NCBI GenBank assembly: GCA_903864375.1
Contig: CAIPFS010000382.1
Coordinates: 1 to 22,676 of the forward strand
Reading direction: 5' to 3'
Length of the DNA: 22,676 bases
DNA from: an uncultured Verrucomicrobiota bacterium
GTDB lineage: Bacteria > Verrucomicrobiota > Verrucomicrobiia > Limisphaerales > UBA9464
Positions 8,386 to 16,304 of the stretch are shown in pieces. The notes beneath the pieces were generated by a model, which ran no database searches, had not been told where the DNA came from, and saw only the letters and a program-made list of their open reading frames with translations. The translations under genes and the position numbers were made by a program. Numbering within the stretch: the first letter of the stretch is position 1; the number at the start of each line of letters is the position of its first letter.

Positions 8386-8988
8386 TCACCGCAGGACCGG
8401 CGGCAGGATTTCGCCAAAGAGGACCGGCAGAAGCTTCTCGGCGGCAGGGGTGCTCCAGTCCTTCACCAATTCGGCGATGATTGTGGGCATCGTGGTCAGC
8501 ACCACGCCGGCGTCGTGCATCCGCAAGCGGGCGGTTTCCTCAGACAAGTCAAACGGCGAACCGCTGGCGTCGAGAACGCACTGGACGGAGTAGCCGTCCC
8601 GAACGGCGTTGATGGTGGGGAAGATGACGCACACGTCGGTGGTGATCCCGGCCATCACCAGTTGCTTGCGACCGGTCGCCTCAATGGCTGCCCGGAAATT
8701 GGGATCGCTCCAGGCATCAGCGATGCCCGCCCGTTTCACCCGGGCCTCATAGGCTTTGGGAGCGATCTGGGCGAGTTCCGGCAGCAACGGTCCCTGGATG
8801 CGCTCCTCCTGGCTGGACGTGAGCACGAGCGGCATGTCGAGGGCGATCGCTGTCTTGGCGAGAGCGAGGCTGAAGCGCTTGACACGATCCAATGGAAGAT
8901 TCTTGACGAGTTGCATCGTGCCGACCTGATGGTCGATGAGGACCATCGCGGCTTTGGCAGGATCAAACATTTCGAAGGCAGGGTGCAT
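8386..8988 (-). CDS. Isochorismatase-fold cysteine hydrolase (YcaC-like), copy 1
   Basis: 200 residues, the normal size for YcaC-like members of the isochorismatase superfamily. The catalytic Asp is Asp19 in MVLIDHQ, and the nucleophile is Cys120 in AGITTDVCVIFPT. The position of the family Lys appears to be Arg86 (VKRAGIADAW). The cis-peptide strand before the Cys and the core Rossmann-like fold are recognisable. There is no signal peptide, so it is cytoplasmic. YcaC-type enzymes have unclear substrates; relatives hydrolyse amides or carbamoyl compounds. It lies 53 nt downstream of a related paralogue on the same strand, so the two are probably co-transcribed. Both share the phrase AIEATGRK, suggesting ancient duplication. 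The name is secure at superfamily level only. Confidence 0.9.
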   Translation of the reverse strand: MHPAFEMFDPAKAAMVLIDHQVGTMQLVKNLPLDRVKRFSLALAKTAIALDMPLVLTSSQEERIQGPLLPELAQIAPKAYEARVKRAGIADAWSDPNFRAAIEATGRKQLVMAGITTDVCVIFPTINAVRDGYSVQCVLDASGSPFDLSEETARLRMHDAGVVLTTMPTIIAELVKDWSTPAAEKLLPVLFGEILPPVLR

Positions 8989-9041
8989 GGTCTTTGGATG
9001 GAGGCAGTGTTCCGATCAGGAATGGATATCGACCGGCGGGC

Positions 9042-9716
9042 TCAATGAGCCGCCCTGGCAACGACCTGCGGTTTGATGGCGGACTGCGGGGCCTTGTGGA
9101 CCATGGTGTAGGCGTATTCCACACCAATTCCATAGGCACCGGCCTGACCTTTGAGGAGTCCCATGAGGGCGGAATAGTGCTCCTTGTTTTTCCAATCGCG
9201 CTGCCATTCCAGCAGGGCTGCGATGGTCGTCAGGCGGACCGCGCCGGCCTGCACCATCCGCGAGAGGGCGGCTTCCTGGGCTGCGGGAGAAGTCGCCCCG
9301 CAGCAGTCCTCCACGACGTAGATGTTGTAGCCGGCCCCCAGCATTTCGATGGTCGGCCAGGTGACGCACACTTCCGTCCACAAACCGGTCATCAGAATGT
9401 TCTTCCGTCCGGTGGCTTCGATGGCCTTGCGGAAGCCCGCATCGTCCCACGAGTTCATGGAGGTGCGCTCAACGACTGACTGGCCGGGGAACACGTCCAG
9501 CAACTGCGGCCAGACATACCCCGAGAAGCCCTCGGTTTCCACCGAGGTCAGGACTGCGGGGACATTGAATTCCTTCGCCACCTTCGCAAGGAGCGTGACG
9601 TTGTTGATCAAGGTGGCCCGGTCGGCATTGGCGACGCCGAAGAGCATCTGCGGCTGGTGATCAATGAAAACGATGGCACTGTCCGCGGCGGTGTAGAGTG
9701 AATGATAGGGGTTCAT
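9042..9716 (-). CDS. Isochorismatase-fold cysteine hydrolase (YcaC-like), copy 2
   Basis: 224 residues. Asp19 (IVFIDHQPQM) and Cys117 (TGLWTEVCVTWPTIEM) are the conserved acid and nucleophile. The third member of the triad seems to be Arg84 in VVERTSMNSWDD, where E. coli YcaC has Lys; Arg here is, to my memory, common in this subgroup. A C-terminal extension of about 35 residues after the core (HYSALMGLLKGQAGAYG...) is longer than in copy 1 and is often seen in this subgroup. It is predicted to be cytoplasmic with an unknown substrate. It is the first convincing gene of the pair, transcribed away from the histidine kinase gene. Its ATG overlaps the TGA of a doubtful small frame (9713-9931). 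No good ribosome-binding site precedes the start. Confidence 0.92.
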   Translation of the reverse strand: MNPYHSLYTAADSAIVFIDHQPQMLFGVANADRATLINNVTLLAKVAKEFNVPAVLTSVETEGFSGYVWPQLLDVFPGQSVVERTSMNSWDDAGFRKAIEATGRKNILMTGLWTEVCVTWPTIEMLGAGYNIYVVEDCCGATSPAAQEAALSRMVQAGAVRLTTIAALLEWQRDWKNKEHYSALMGLLKGQAGAYGIGVEYAYTMVHKAPQSAIKPQVVARAAH

Positions 9717-9931
9717 GGGAGAGGGTTGAGTCGGATGGGTTGTGTTCGAAATGGGGAATGAAACGGTGAGTCAACACCCGAAACGGAGCCATCGAGCGGG
9801 GGGAGGAGATGGCCGTCGTCCTGGACTTCGGCACCGTCCCACTGCACGTCACCCGCCTCCACGACCGTTCGTTGCTCCCGGTCGTCGAAAGACGATTTCG
9901 GGGGATCCGGGTGGACGGGTGGTTGTTTCAT
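9713..9931 (-). CDS. Possible small protein upstream of the YcaC-like pair (doubtful)
   Basis: A 72-codon frame begins at ATG 9931-9929 (MKQPPVHPDPPKSSFDD) and ends with a TGA that overlaps the ATG of the hydrolase gene (ATGA, 9713-9716), as a coupled gene would. The first 50 codons have GC-rich third positions and are acidic. The last 18 codons look compositionally non-coding. I recognise no domain. Its start is on the opposite strand at the same CATG as the proposed kinase start, so both cannot easily be right. It may simply be leader sequence. Confidence 0.22.
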   Translation of the reverse strand: MKQPPVHPDPPKSSFDDREQRTVVEAGDVQWDGAEVQDDGHLLPPLDGSVSGVDSPFHSPFRTQPIRLNPLP

Positions 9932-12900
9932 GTCAGATCCGCTTTCTATTTCCAGATTAGCGGTCGTTGCTGCGGATTTGGAATCGGGCATTTGGGGGAG
10001 GAACCACCCCCCAAATGGGATAGTCAGATGCCTGTTGCTGGAGTCACTCCCGTGGCGCTACGCTTCAGGCGTGCCTCAAGTTGATGAACCAGCCAGACCT
10101 CCCCGGCACACGAATCTCCAGGGCGGAGATGCCACTGGACAGGCTGCTGAATTACAGAAAGTGAATGCCGCGCTGCGCGGATCGATCGAGGCACTCGCCC
10201 GCGAGCCCGCGCTGCAGTCCTTCGTACCCAATGTGCTGCTTGTCGCAGCCGAGACCTTCGGTGCGGCCAGTTGCAGCTTTTTCGAGGTGGACGAGAACGA
10301 GCTCATCTTCCTCCGCTATGTTTATCATCAAGGCCGGGTGATCACACCGCTGGAGCTGCCGTTGCTGGACGAGGCCCGGTATTCAACTCTGAAGCGGCTC
10401 GCCGATGGATTCACGGTTCCGGTCGAACATCTGGGTGTCCACCCCACCCGGCGGACATGTACTGTGGTTTTGGATCACCGCCTGGCCAAACGACCGTCCG
10501 AATTCAACACCTTCGCGGTGGGCGTTGGCTGGGAATTGGAGCTCAACATCCCGCTGCTGGTCGGTGATACGATGCGTGGAGCCTTTCTCATCCATCGCAG
10601 TGGGGATGCCGCCTTTTCTCCGTCCGAGATTTTGCTGGCTGAAGCATTGGGACGGCTGCTCACGTTTGCGATGCAAGCGAGCCAGATTGCAACCCGGGAA
10701 CGGGAAGCCGCCATTGCCCGCGAACGGGAAAAGGCGGTGCAACAGAGGGCGGATGAACTCGGCAAGGCCAACGTCGCGTTGAGGGCCATTCTCTCCCAGC
10801 TGACCTCGCGGCCCGATCACAAGGCGTTTCTAGGCGCCGTCCTGATTGAGGCCAGTCGACAATTGGATGCCGATTCCGGGCACCTTGCCATTATTGACGA
10901 GGAAAAGGGCCACGTCGTCACGGTGGCTCATTCCGCGGGAGATCAACTCCTGCCGATGGGTGAATTCCCCCTGTCTGTGCCGATTTCCGAGTCGCCTTCA
11001 TTGCCGGCGATCGAGGCAGCGGGCGGCCCCCGCAATTTTGACCTGAAGACAGAACGGCACCTGTTCATGCCGGGCACCATTGAGTGGCATCGGCAATTCG
11101 GGAGCCGCACCGTCCTGACGGTGCCCATGATTCTGGGCAGAAAGATGGTTGGATTTCTCGGATTCGCCTTCCGCCGGGAGGTAAGACTCACTCCGGAAAA
11201 GAGTGAGCTGCTGATGGCGCTCGCACAGCAGGCGGCGCTCGCCACCGAGCTGATCCGCGTGTCACAGAAGGAAAAAACCGCTGCCATCGCCCGTGAGCGG
11301 GAGCAGGCGGCGCAGGAGCGGGCGGAGGAATTGTCCAAAGCCAATAATGCCCTGCAGGCCACCGTGGATGCGACGAGCCAGGTTCTGGAATTGGATCAAC
11401 TTGTTCCCGTGGTGCTGGGGATCATCGGCAAGGTTTTTGAAACAGAGAATTGCGCGATTTACGAGAATCTTCCGTCGGGCGAAGTCCGGCTCCGGTACTG
11501 GCACTCGGAAGGCAGAACCCTTCTGCCGGCAGGGCTATTGCAATTGGATGAGGAGCGGTATTCGCTCATCCGCAGGCTGGCAGCCGGGTTCTTTGTTCCA
11601 CCGGATTATCTTGGCTTGGATTCGAGAATACCGGGAACGGTGATTCTGGACCATCGCAAGGGTACGACCGTCCCCGAGTTTGATCGATGGGCCATTTCGA
11701 TTGGACTCGAGCTGGAATTGAACATCGGCATCGGAGGCAGGGGTGTGCGTTCCTCGACCCTCTGCATCTATCGGAAGCAGGGACAACCGTTCACGTCCGG
11801 CGAGGTGGTCCTGGCGGAATCGCTGGCGCAGCAAATTGGCCTGGCGATGCAGGTCACCAAACTTTCACAGGCCGGCCGTCAGGCTGCCGTCGCCGGCGAA
11901 CGCGAGCAGGCGGCACGGCTGAAGGCCGACGAACTGGCCAAGGCGAATTCCATTCTCACCTTGCGCGACCGCCTGATGAACCTGGTCGCGGAAGCCTCAC
12001 GCGAACTCATCCGGGCACCGGATCTGATTTCCGGCATTCACAGCCTTCTGCGCCGCATGGGCGAAAGCACAGGGTTGAGCCGGGTCCTCTTCTTTTTGCA
12101 ACGCGAGGCCGCAAACGGTGAGAAAGAGCATTACGTGGTGACGGAGTGGTGCGCCCCCGGAATCGCGGATCACCAGAGCCTCGGCCTTGATATCATTCCC
12201 AACCGCATTGCCAGACCCTTTCTGGAGCGGATGAGGAATCTCTCCGGATTCTGGCTGGATATTCAGGAGACGGAGGAACCATTGCGATCCGCGCTCGCGC
12301 CGTTGAAGGTCATTTCCACCGGGTGCGCGCCGGTCTTCGTGGATGGGGAGTACGCCGGCGTGGTCACCTTCGATGACTGCGTGGATTCGCGCAGTGATGA
12401 TTCAACCCACGTGGATACCTTCATGGCCCTGGCGAATTTCATTGGCGCCGCGCTGCAGCGCGAACGAAGTCAGGCGAGCCTGCTGGCGGAACAGCGTGCC
12501 CGGGCGGCGGCCGAGGCGAGGACAGCCAGTGAACGCGAGGCCGCCATCTTCCAGGAACGCGCCCGCCTCGCCGGACAGATCCACGACACACTCGCCCAGG
12601 GATTCACAGGCACATTGCTCCACCTCGAGGCGTTGCGCGTCCGCGTGATGCGGGGTGAACGGGTGACGGTGGAGGAACTTCAGGGGGTGCGTAAAATCGC
12701 GGCTCTCGGCCTTGCCGAGGCGCGGCGCTCCGCACTCGCCATCCGGCCGCTGGCCCTCGACGGACGCGACCTTTCGACCGCCCTGCAGCAACTGACCGAC
12801 CGCTCCGGAGTCCCGGGATTGCTCGACTGTCGCTGGTCGCTGGCCGGCCTGCCACGACCGCTCCCGCCGATGGCGGACGAGGCCTTGCTGAATATCGCTC

Positions 12901-13157
12901 ATGAAGCCGTGAGCAATGCCATCCGGCACGCCGATGCCTCGAACATCCTGATCACCCTGGCCTTTGACCCCGACGGGGTCTCGCTTCTCGTGCGTGACGA
13001 TGGGATCGGTTTCGACGCCTCGGACTCCCACCGGCGTGGCCACACCTTCGGCCTGCGCTCGATGCGCGAGCGTGCCACCGCCGTCGGCGGCGAGTTGAGC
13101 GTCGTTTCCCGACACGGCGAAGGCACGACCGTCACCGTCCACCTCCATTCGGCATGA
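9930..13157 (+). CDS. Multi-GAF soluble sensor histidine kinase (NarL/LuxR-partner type, HisKA_3)
   Basis: 1075 residues from the first ATG. No transmembrane segment is seen, so it is probably a cytoplasmic sensor. Four GAF-like modules lie at about residues 90-245, 295-445, 485-645 and 690-845. Similar charged coiled-coil linkers (EREAAIAREREKA..., REREQAAQERAEEL..., GEREQAARLKADEL...) separate them. The C-terminal transmitter has the HisKA_3 phosphoacceptor His885 (LAGQIHDTLAQGF). The HATPase_c N-box is at Asn996 (HEAVSNAIRHA), followed by DDGIGFD and FGLRSMRERA. GAF domains usually bind small molecules, haem or chromophores; the ligand is unknown. The stop overlaps the response-regulator start by ATGA. 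The start is uncertain: 9989-10080 looks non-coding (hairpins), and GTG 10071 or GTG 10161 are in-frame alternatives, none with a clear ribosome-binding site. Confidence 0.93.
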   Translation: MSDPLSISRLAVVAADLESGIWGRNHPPNGIVRCLLLESLPWRYASGVPQVDEPARPPRHTNLQGGDATGQAAELQKVNAALRGSIEALAREPALQSFVPNVLLVAAETFGAASCSFFEVDENELIFLRYVYHQGRVITPLELPLLDEARYSTLKRLADGFTVPVEHLGVHPTRRTCTVVLDHRLAKRPSEFNTFAVGVGWELELNIPLLVGDTMRGAFLIHRSGDAAFSPSEILLAEALGRLLTFAMQASQIATREREAAIAREREKAVQQRADELGKANVALRAILSQLTSRPDHKAFLGAVLIEASRQLDADSGHLAIIDEEKGHVVTVAHSAGDQLLPMGEFPLSVPISESPSLPAIEAAGGPRNFDLKTERHLFMPGTIEWHRQFGSRTVLTVPMILGRKMVGFLGFAFRREVRLTPEKSELLMALAQQAALATELIRVSQKEKTAAIAREREQAAQERAEELSKANNALQATVDATSQVLELDQLVPVVLGIIGKVFETENCAIYENLPSGEVRLRYWHSEGRTLLPAGLLQLDEERYSLIRRLAAGFFVPPDYLGLDSRIPGTVILDHRKGTTVPEFDRWAISIGLELELNIGIGGRGVRSSTLCIYRKQGQPFTSGEVVLAESLAQQIGLAMQVTKLSQAGRQAAVAGEREQAARLKADELAKANSILTLRDRLMNLVAEASRELIRAPDLISGIHSLLRRMGESTGLSRVLFFLQREAANGEKEHYVVTEWCAPGIADHQSLGLDIIPNRIARPFLERMRNLSGFWLDIQETEEPLRSALAPLKVISTGCAPVFVDGEYAGVVTFDDCVDSRSDDSTHVDTFMALANFIGAALQRERSQASLLAEQRARAAAEARTASEREAAIFQERARLAGQIHDTLAQGFTGTLLHLEALRVRVMRGERVTVEELQGVRKIAALGLAEARRSALAIRPLALDGRDLSTALQQLTDRSGVPGLLDCRWSLAGLPRPLPPMADEALLNIAHEAVSNAIRHADASNILITLAFDPDGVSLLVRDDGIGFDASDSHRRGHTFGLRSMRERATAVGGELSVVSRHGEGTTVTVHLHSA
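9989..10017. repeat. Strong hairpin near the 5' end of the kinase frame
   Basis: CATTTGGGGG (9989-9998) and CCCCCAAATG (10008-10017) form a perfect 10-bp stem with a 9-nt loop. A smaller dyad follows at 10063-10080 (ctt-c-aggc-gt-gcct-c-aag) next to GGCGCTACG, similar to the ends of the 8.1 kb palindromic repeat. Such structures are more typical of untranslated leader or intergenic repeat than of coding sequence. Confidence 0.55.
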
Positions 13158-13849
13158 AAAGAACCCCGCTCAAGGAAGACCCCGCCACACGACGCAAATC
13201 CGTCACGACCCGGAAACCAAAGTCGGCGGTGATCAAAATCGTCCTGGCCGACGACCATCACGTGGTGCGCCAGGGCATGGCTGCGATCATTGCCACCGAA
13301 CCCGACTTGAAGATCGTGGGTGAAGCCTGCGACGGAGAGCAGGCCCTGACGCTGTATACCACGCTTCAACCGGACGTACTCGTGCTCGACCTGCGGATGC
13401 CCGTGCTCGACGGCTTTGAAGTGGTGAAGCGCCTCATCGCCGCCGACCCGGCCGCCCGCATCCTCGTGATGACCACCTATGACACTGACGAAGACATCTG
13501 GCGCTGTCTTCGCGCCGGAGCCAAGGGTTACCTGCTCAAAGATGCGAGCCAGCCGGAAATCATCACCGCCATCCGCACCGTCGCGCGCGGGGAAAGCTTC
13601 ACCACGCCACTGCTGGCGACCAAGCTTGCCCATCGCGCCGCCGCGCCGGAGTTCAGCCAGCGCGAAGGCGAGGTCCTGCAACTTCTTGCCGCCGGCAGGA
13701 CCAACAAGGAAATCGCCGCGGCCCTCGGGGTCGAACCCGGCACCATCAAGACCCATTTAAAATCGCTCTTCACAAAACTGGGGGCGTCCACCCGGGGGGA
13801 GGCGATCCATTTCGCCAACAAGCGGGGCATCCTCCGAAGCGACTTTTGA
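13154..13849 (+). CDS. NarL/FixJ-family response regulator (receiver + LuxR-type HTH)
   Basis: 231 residues. The receiver domain spans about 27-145: acidic pair Asp33-Asp34 (VLADDHHVVRQGM), phosphoacceptor Asp79 (VLVLDLRMPVLDGFE), Thr107 and Lys129 (GYLLKDA). The LuxR-type helix-turn-helix occupies about 163-225 (FSQREGEVLQLLAAGRTNKE, then TIKTHLKSLFTKLG). It should be phosphorylated by the adjacent kinase and bind DNA as a dimer. Targets are not visible here. Its start overlaps the kinase stop by ATGA. An unusual Lys/Arg-rich extension of about 25 residues (MKRTPLKEDPATRRKS...) precedes the receiver; GTG 13229 would remove it, but the coupled ATG is favoured. Confidence 0.96.
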   Translation: MKRTPLKEDPATRRKSVTTRKPKSAVIKIVLADDHHVVRQGMAAIIATEPDLKIVGEACDGEQALTLYTTLQPDVLVLDLRMPVLDGFEVVKRLIAADPAARILVMTTYDTDEDIWRCLRAGAKGYLLKDASQPEIITAIRTVARGESFTTPLLATKLAHRAAAPEFSQREGEVLQLLAAGRTNKEIAAALGVEPGTIKTHLKSLFTKLGASTRGEAIHFANKRGILRSDF

Positions 13850-13875
13850 TGATGCGGTCGAAGATCGGATTCAAT

Positions 13876-13904
13876 CCACAGACAAAGGATCCGTGGTCTA
13901 TTTT
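13876..13904 (+). terminator. Possible terminator of the kinase-regulator operon
   Basis: In the 48-nt convergent gap, CCACAGA (13876-13882) and TCCGTGG (13890-13896) form a 7-bp stem with one mismatch and a 7-nt loop. It is followed on the plus strand by tctatttt (13897-13904). On the minus strand the mismatch becomes a G-U pair but no T-run follows. The stem is weak for a Rho-independent terminator. Confidence 0.35.
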
Positions 13905-16300
13905 CCAGTGTCCTTCGGTTGCCGGCTTCCCCGGCGGCGCAGCAGGCGGAGGGCGTTGCCGACGACGACCACGTCGCTCAGGCCCATGGTGAGGGCACAG
14001 ACGATAGGACTCATGAAGCCCAGCATGGCCAGCGGTATGGCCGCGACATTGTAAAAAAATGCCCAGAAGAGATTCTGATGAATCACGTTCAAGGTCGATC
14101 GGGACAGGGCCAGCGCCAGGGGAACCGCCGCCAAATCCGCCCGCAACAGCACGATGTCCGCAGCCTCCCGGGCCACGTCGGTGGCTTTTGAGACTGCGAT
14201 GCCGAGATCGGCCTGTGCCAGGGCGGGACCGTCATTCAGACCGTCCCCAACAAAAGCCACACGCCCACCTTTTTGTTGTAGCTCGCGAATCACCCCCGCC
14301 TTGCCCTCCGGACGAATCCAGGCGTGGATCTCATCCGGTTCCAATCCCAACCGCTTTCCCATCGCCACGGCGGCCGATGCCTGGTCACCCGTCAGCATCC
14401 GGACCTGCAAACCATCTGCCCGCAAGGCACGAATGAGGTCTCCGGCTCCAGGCTTGGGCGAGTCGAGGAAGGAAAATCCGCCGACAACCCCCCGATTCCG
14501 GGCAAGGACAAGGACTGTCGCGCCCTGGGATTCTTCGTGCGTCCTGAATTGGGTCAGTGGAGTCAAATCAACCTCCAATTCGGTCATCCACGACACCGAA
14601 CCGAGGTACCAGGGTGAATCATCACCGCCGCGAACGGTTGCTTCGACACCCTGTCCGGCGTGCTCCACCCATCCGGCGATCCCGGGAGAGCCCGATCCAT
14701 TGTCGCCGCCCCGGGCCTCCGGTGAGTCTCCAACCACCGGTGATCCGGACAACGCCCGGCTCAAGGGGTGCTGGGAGGGAGCTGCGATGGCACGGGCCAG
14801 TGGAAGCAGCGAAGGACTGGCCCCCGGCTCCCGGCAGTCGGTGGAGGAGATCAACACCGGGTGTCCCTCGGTCAGTGTGCCCGTTTTGTCCAGGAGGACG
14901 GTCGTAATTCGACCCGACTTTTCCAACGCAAGGGCGTCGCGAATCAGGATGCCCTGCTTTGCGGCGGCATTGAGCCCGGCCATCAACGCCACGGGCGTTG
15001 CCAGGCCCATGGCGCACGGACAGGCCACAATCAATACCGCGGTCAGACCCATCCATGCGGCCGTTGCCGGTCCTCCGGCAGGATGAGTGGACCACAACCA
15101 CGGGACCAACTGGTCATGGAGGTTGGTCAGCCACGGATAGGCCAGTGCCCATCCCAATCCCGTCAGCAGCGCGAGGACAACCACCACGGGTACAAACACC
15201 TGGCTGATGCGGTCTGCGAGCCGCTGAATCCCGGCACGGCTCGACTGGGCACGACGGACGGCGGCAATGATTTGGGCCAGCGAGGTGGATTCGCCGGTGG
15301 CAGTGATCCGGGCCAGCATCCGTCCGTTTTGATTGAGCGTGCCCGAATAGAGGGAATCACCTGGACGCTTCTGAACGGGCATGGCTTCGCCGGTCAGCAT
15401 CGATTCGTCCATGGCCGATGTCCCCTCGGTCACAACGGCATCCACGGGAACACGGTCTCCCGGCTTCAAGACGATGATGTCGCCCACCACCAGGGAACGG
15501 ATGGGGACCGATGTCTCCCCCTGCGCCGTCCATCGGCGTGCCTCGGTTGGAGCCAATTCCAAAAGGCTTCGAAGCGTGCCGGCCGCCTGCCGGCTGAGCC
15601 GGGCCTCCAGCCAATGGCCCACCCCCACCAGGGTCAGGATGGAAACCGCCTCCATGAAATAAAGGTGTCCATGGACTGCCATCAACAGTCCCCAGAGACT
15701 GTAGCCAAAGGCTGCGGACGACCCCAGGGCGACGAGGGTGTCCATGCTGCTCTGTCCCACCCGGGCCTGGCGCCAGGCGCCCACATAAAAGGAGCCGCCC
15801 ACCAGAATCTGCACCGGCAAGGCGAGGGCAAAGGCAACCCAGTGATAGACAGGTTGCATTCCCCAGCCCATTCCCCACTCCGCCAGCATGAGGGAAAGCA
15901 TGGTCGGAAGTCCCAGTTGCAATGCCCACCGCCAGGGACTGGAGGTCTCGACGGACGGATCGGTCGCATCGGACGCCGCCAATCGGGCGGCATATCCGGC
16001 CTGCACGACGGCTTTGATCAATGTTTCCGGTTTGACCCCGGGACCGACAGAAACATCGGCCCGTCCAGATTCAGCATCGGCCGTCGCCGATTGAACACCG
16101 GGCACCGCCAGCAGAGCTGAGGTGACCTTGCGAACGCAATTCCCACAGGTCATGCCATCGACCGCCAGTTTTACCGATGGTCCTGAAATCGGAGTCGGAA
16201 TGAGGGGAGGGGGTGGGACGTCTGAGGTCCCTGGCGGGGCGGGGGTGGGCTTGGAGGCGGAACCCGAACGCGGTCGAAATCCAATGGCGACCTGTTCCAT
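13898..16300 (-). CDS. copA: Copper-type P1B heavy-metal-translocating ATPase
   Basis: 800 residues. An N-terminal Pro-rich stretch (about 15-40) leads into one HMA metal-binding domain with Cys52 and Cys55 (DGMTCGNCVRKV). Transmembrane helices follow, then the intramembrane Cys427-Pro428-Cys429 motif (VACPCAMGLATP), phosphorylation site Asp471 (LLDKTGTLTEGHP), HP motif (SQHPLSRAL) and hinge GDGLNDGPALAQADLGIAVS. The last helices contain NLFWAFFYNVAAIP and PIVCALTMGLSDVVVVGN, close to the Cu(I) P1B-1 signatures. In the latter the second Ser of the usual M-x2-S-S is Asp. The predicted role is ATP-driven Cu(I) (or Ag(I)) export from the cytoplasm. Its ATG is 4 nt after the modC stop, so it is the last gene of the LysR-mod operon, an unusual position for this pump. 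Confidence 0.95.
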   Translation of the reverse strand: MEQVAIGFRPRSGSASKPTPAPPGTSDVPPPPLIPTPISGPSVKLAVDGMTCGNCVRKVTSALLAVPGVQSATADAESGRADVSVGPGVKPETLIKAVVQAGYAARLAASDATDPSVETSSPWRWALQLGLPTMLSLMLAEWGMGWGMQPVYHWVAFALALPVQILVGGSFYVGAWRQARVGQSSMDTLVALGSSAAFGYSLWGLLMAVHGHLYFMEAVSILTLVGVGHWLEARLSRQAAGTLRSLLELAPTEARRWTAQGETSVPIRSLVVGDIIVLKPGDRVPVDAVVTEGTSAMDESMLTGEAMPVQKRPGDSLYSGTLNQNGRMLARITATGESTSLAQIIAAVRRAQSSRAGIQRLADRISQVFVPVVVVLALLTGLGWALAYPWLTNLHDQLVPWLWSTHPAGGPATAAWMGLTAVLIVACPCAMGLATPVALMAGLNAAAKQGILIRDALALEKSGRITTVLLDKTGTLTEGHPVLISSTDCREPGASPSLLPLARAIAAPSQHPLSRALSGSPVVGDSPEARGGDNGSGSPGIAGWVEHAGQGVEATVRGGDDSPWYLGSVSWMTELEVDLTPLTQFRTHEESQGATVLVLARNRGVVGGFSFLDSPKPGAGDLIRALRADGLQVRMLTGDQASAAVAMGKRLGLEPDEIHAWIRPEGKAGVIRELQQKGGRVAFVGDGLNDGPALAQADLGIAVSKATDVAREAADIVLLRADLAAVPLALALSRSTLNVIHQNLFWAFFYNVAAIPLAMLGFMSPIVCALTMGLSDVVVVGNALRLLRRRGSRQPKDTGK

Positions 16301-16304
16301 GGGG

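Noticed and set aside
8009..8417. Short open frames on both strands in the 8.0-8.4 kb gap
   Set aside because: They run through palindromic repeat sequence and translate to Arg/Cys/Pro-rich peptides without resemblance to any family.
12402..13756. Long minus-strand frames opposite the kinase and response regulator
   Set aside because: They are antisense to genes with complete catalytic motifs, and their translations show no domain.
14768..16120. A 450-codon open frame on the plus strand opposite the copper ATPase
   Set aside because: It is an antisense shadow of a gene with intact motifs throughout; the translation has no recognisable domain.
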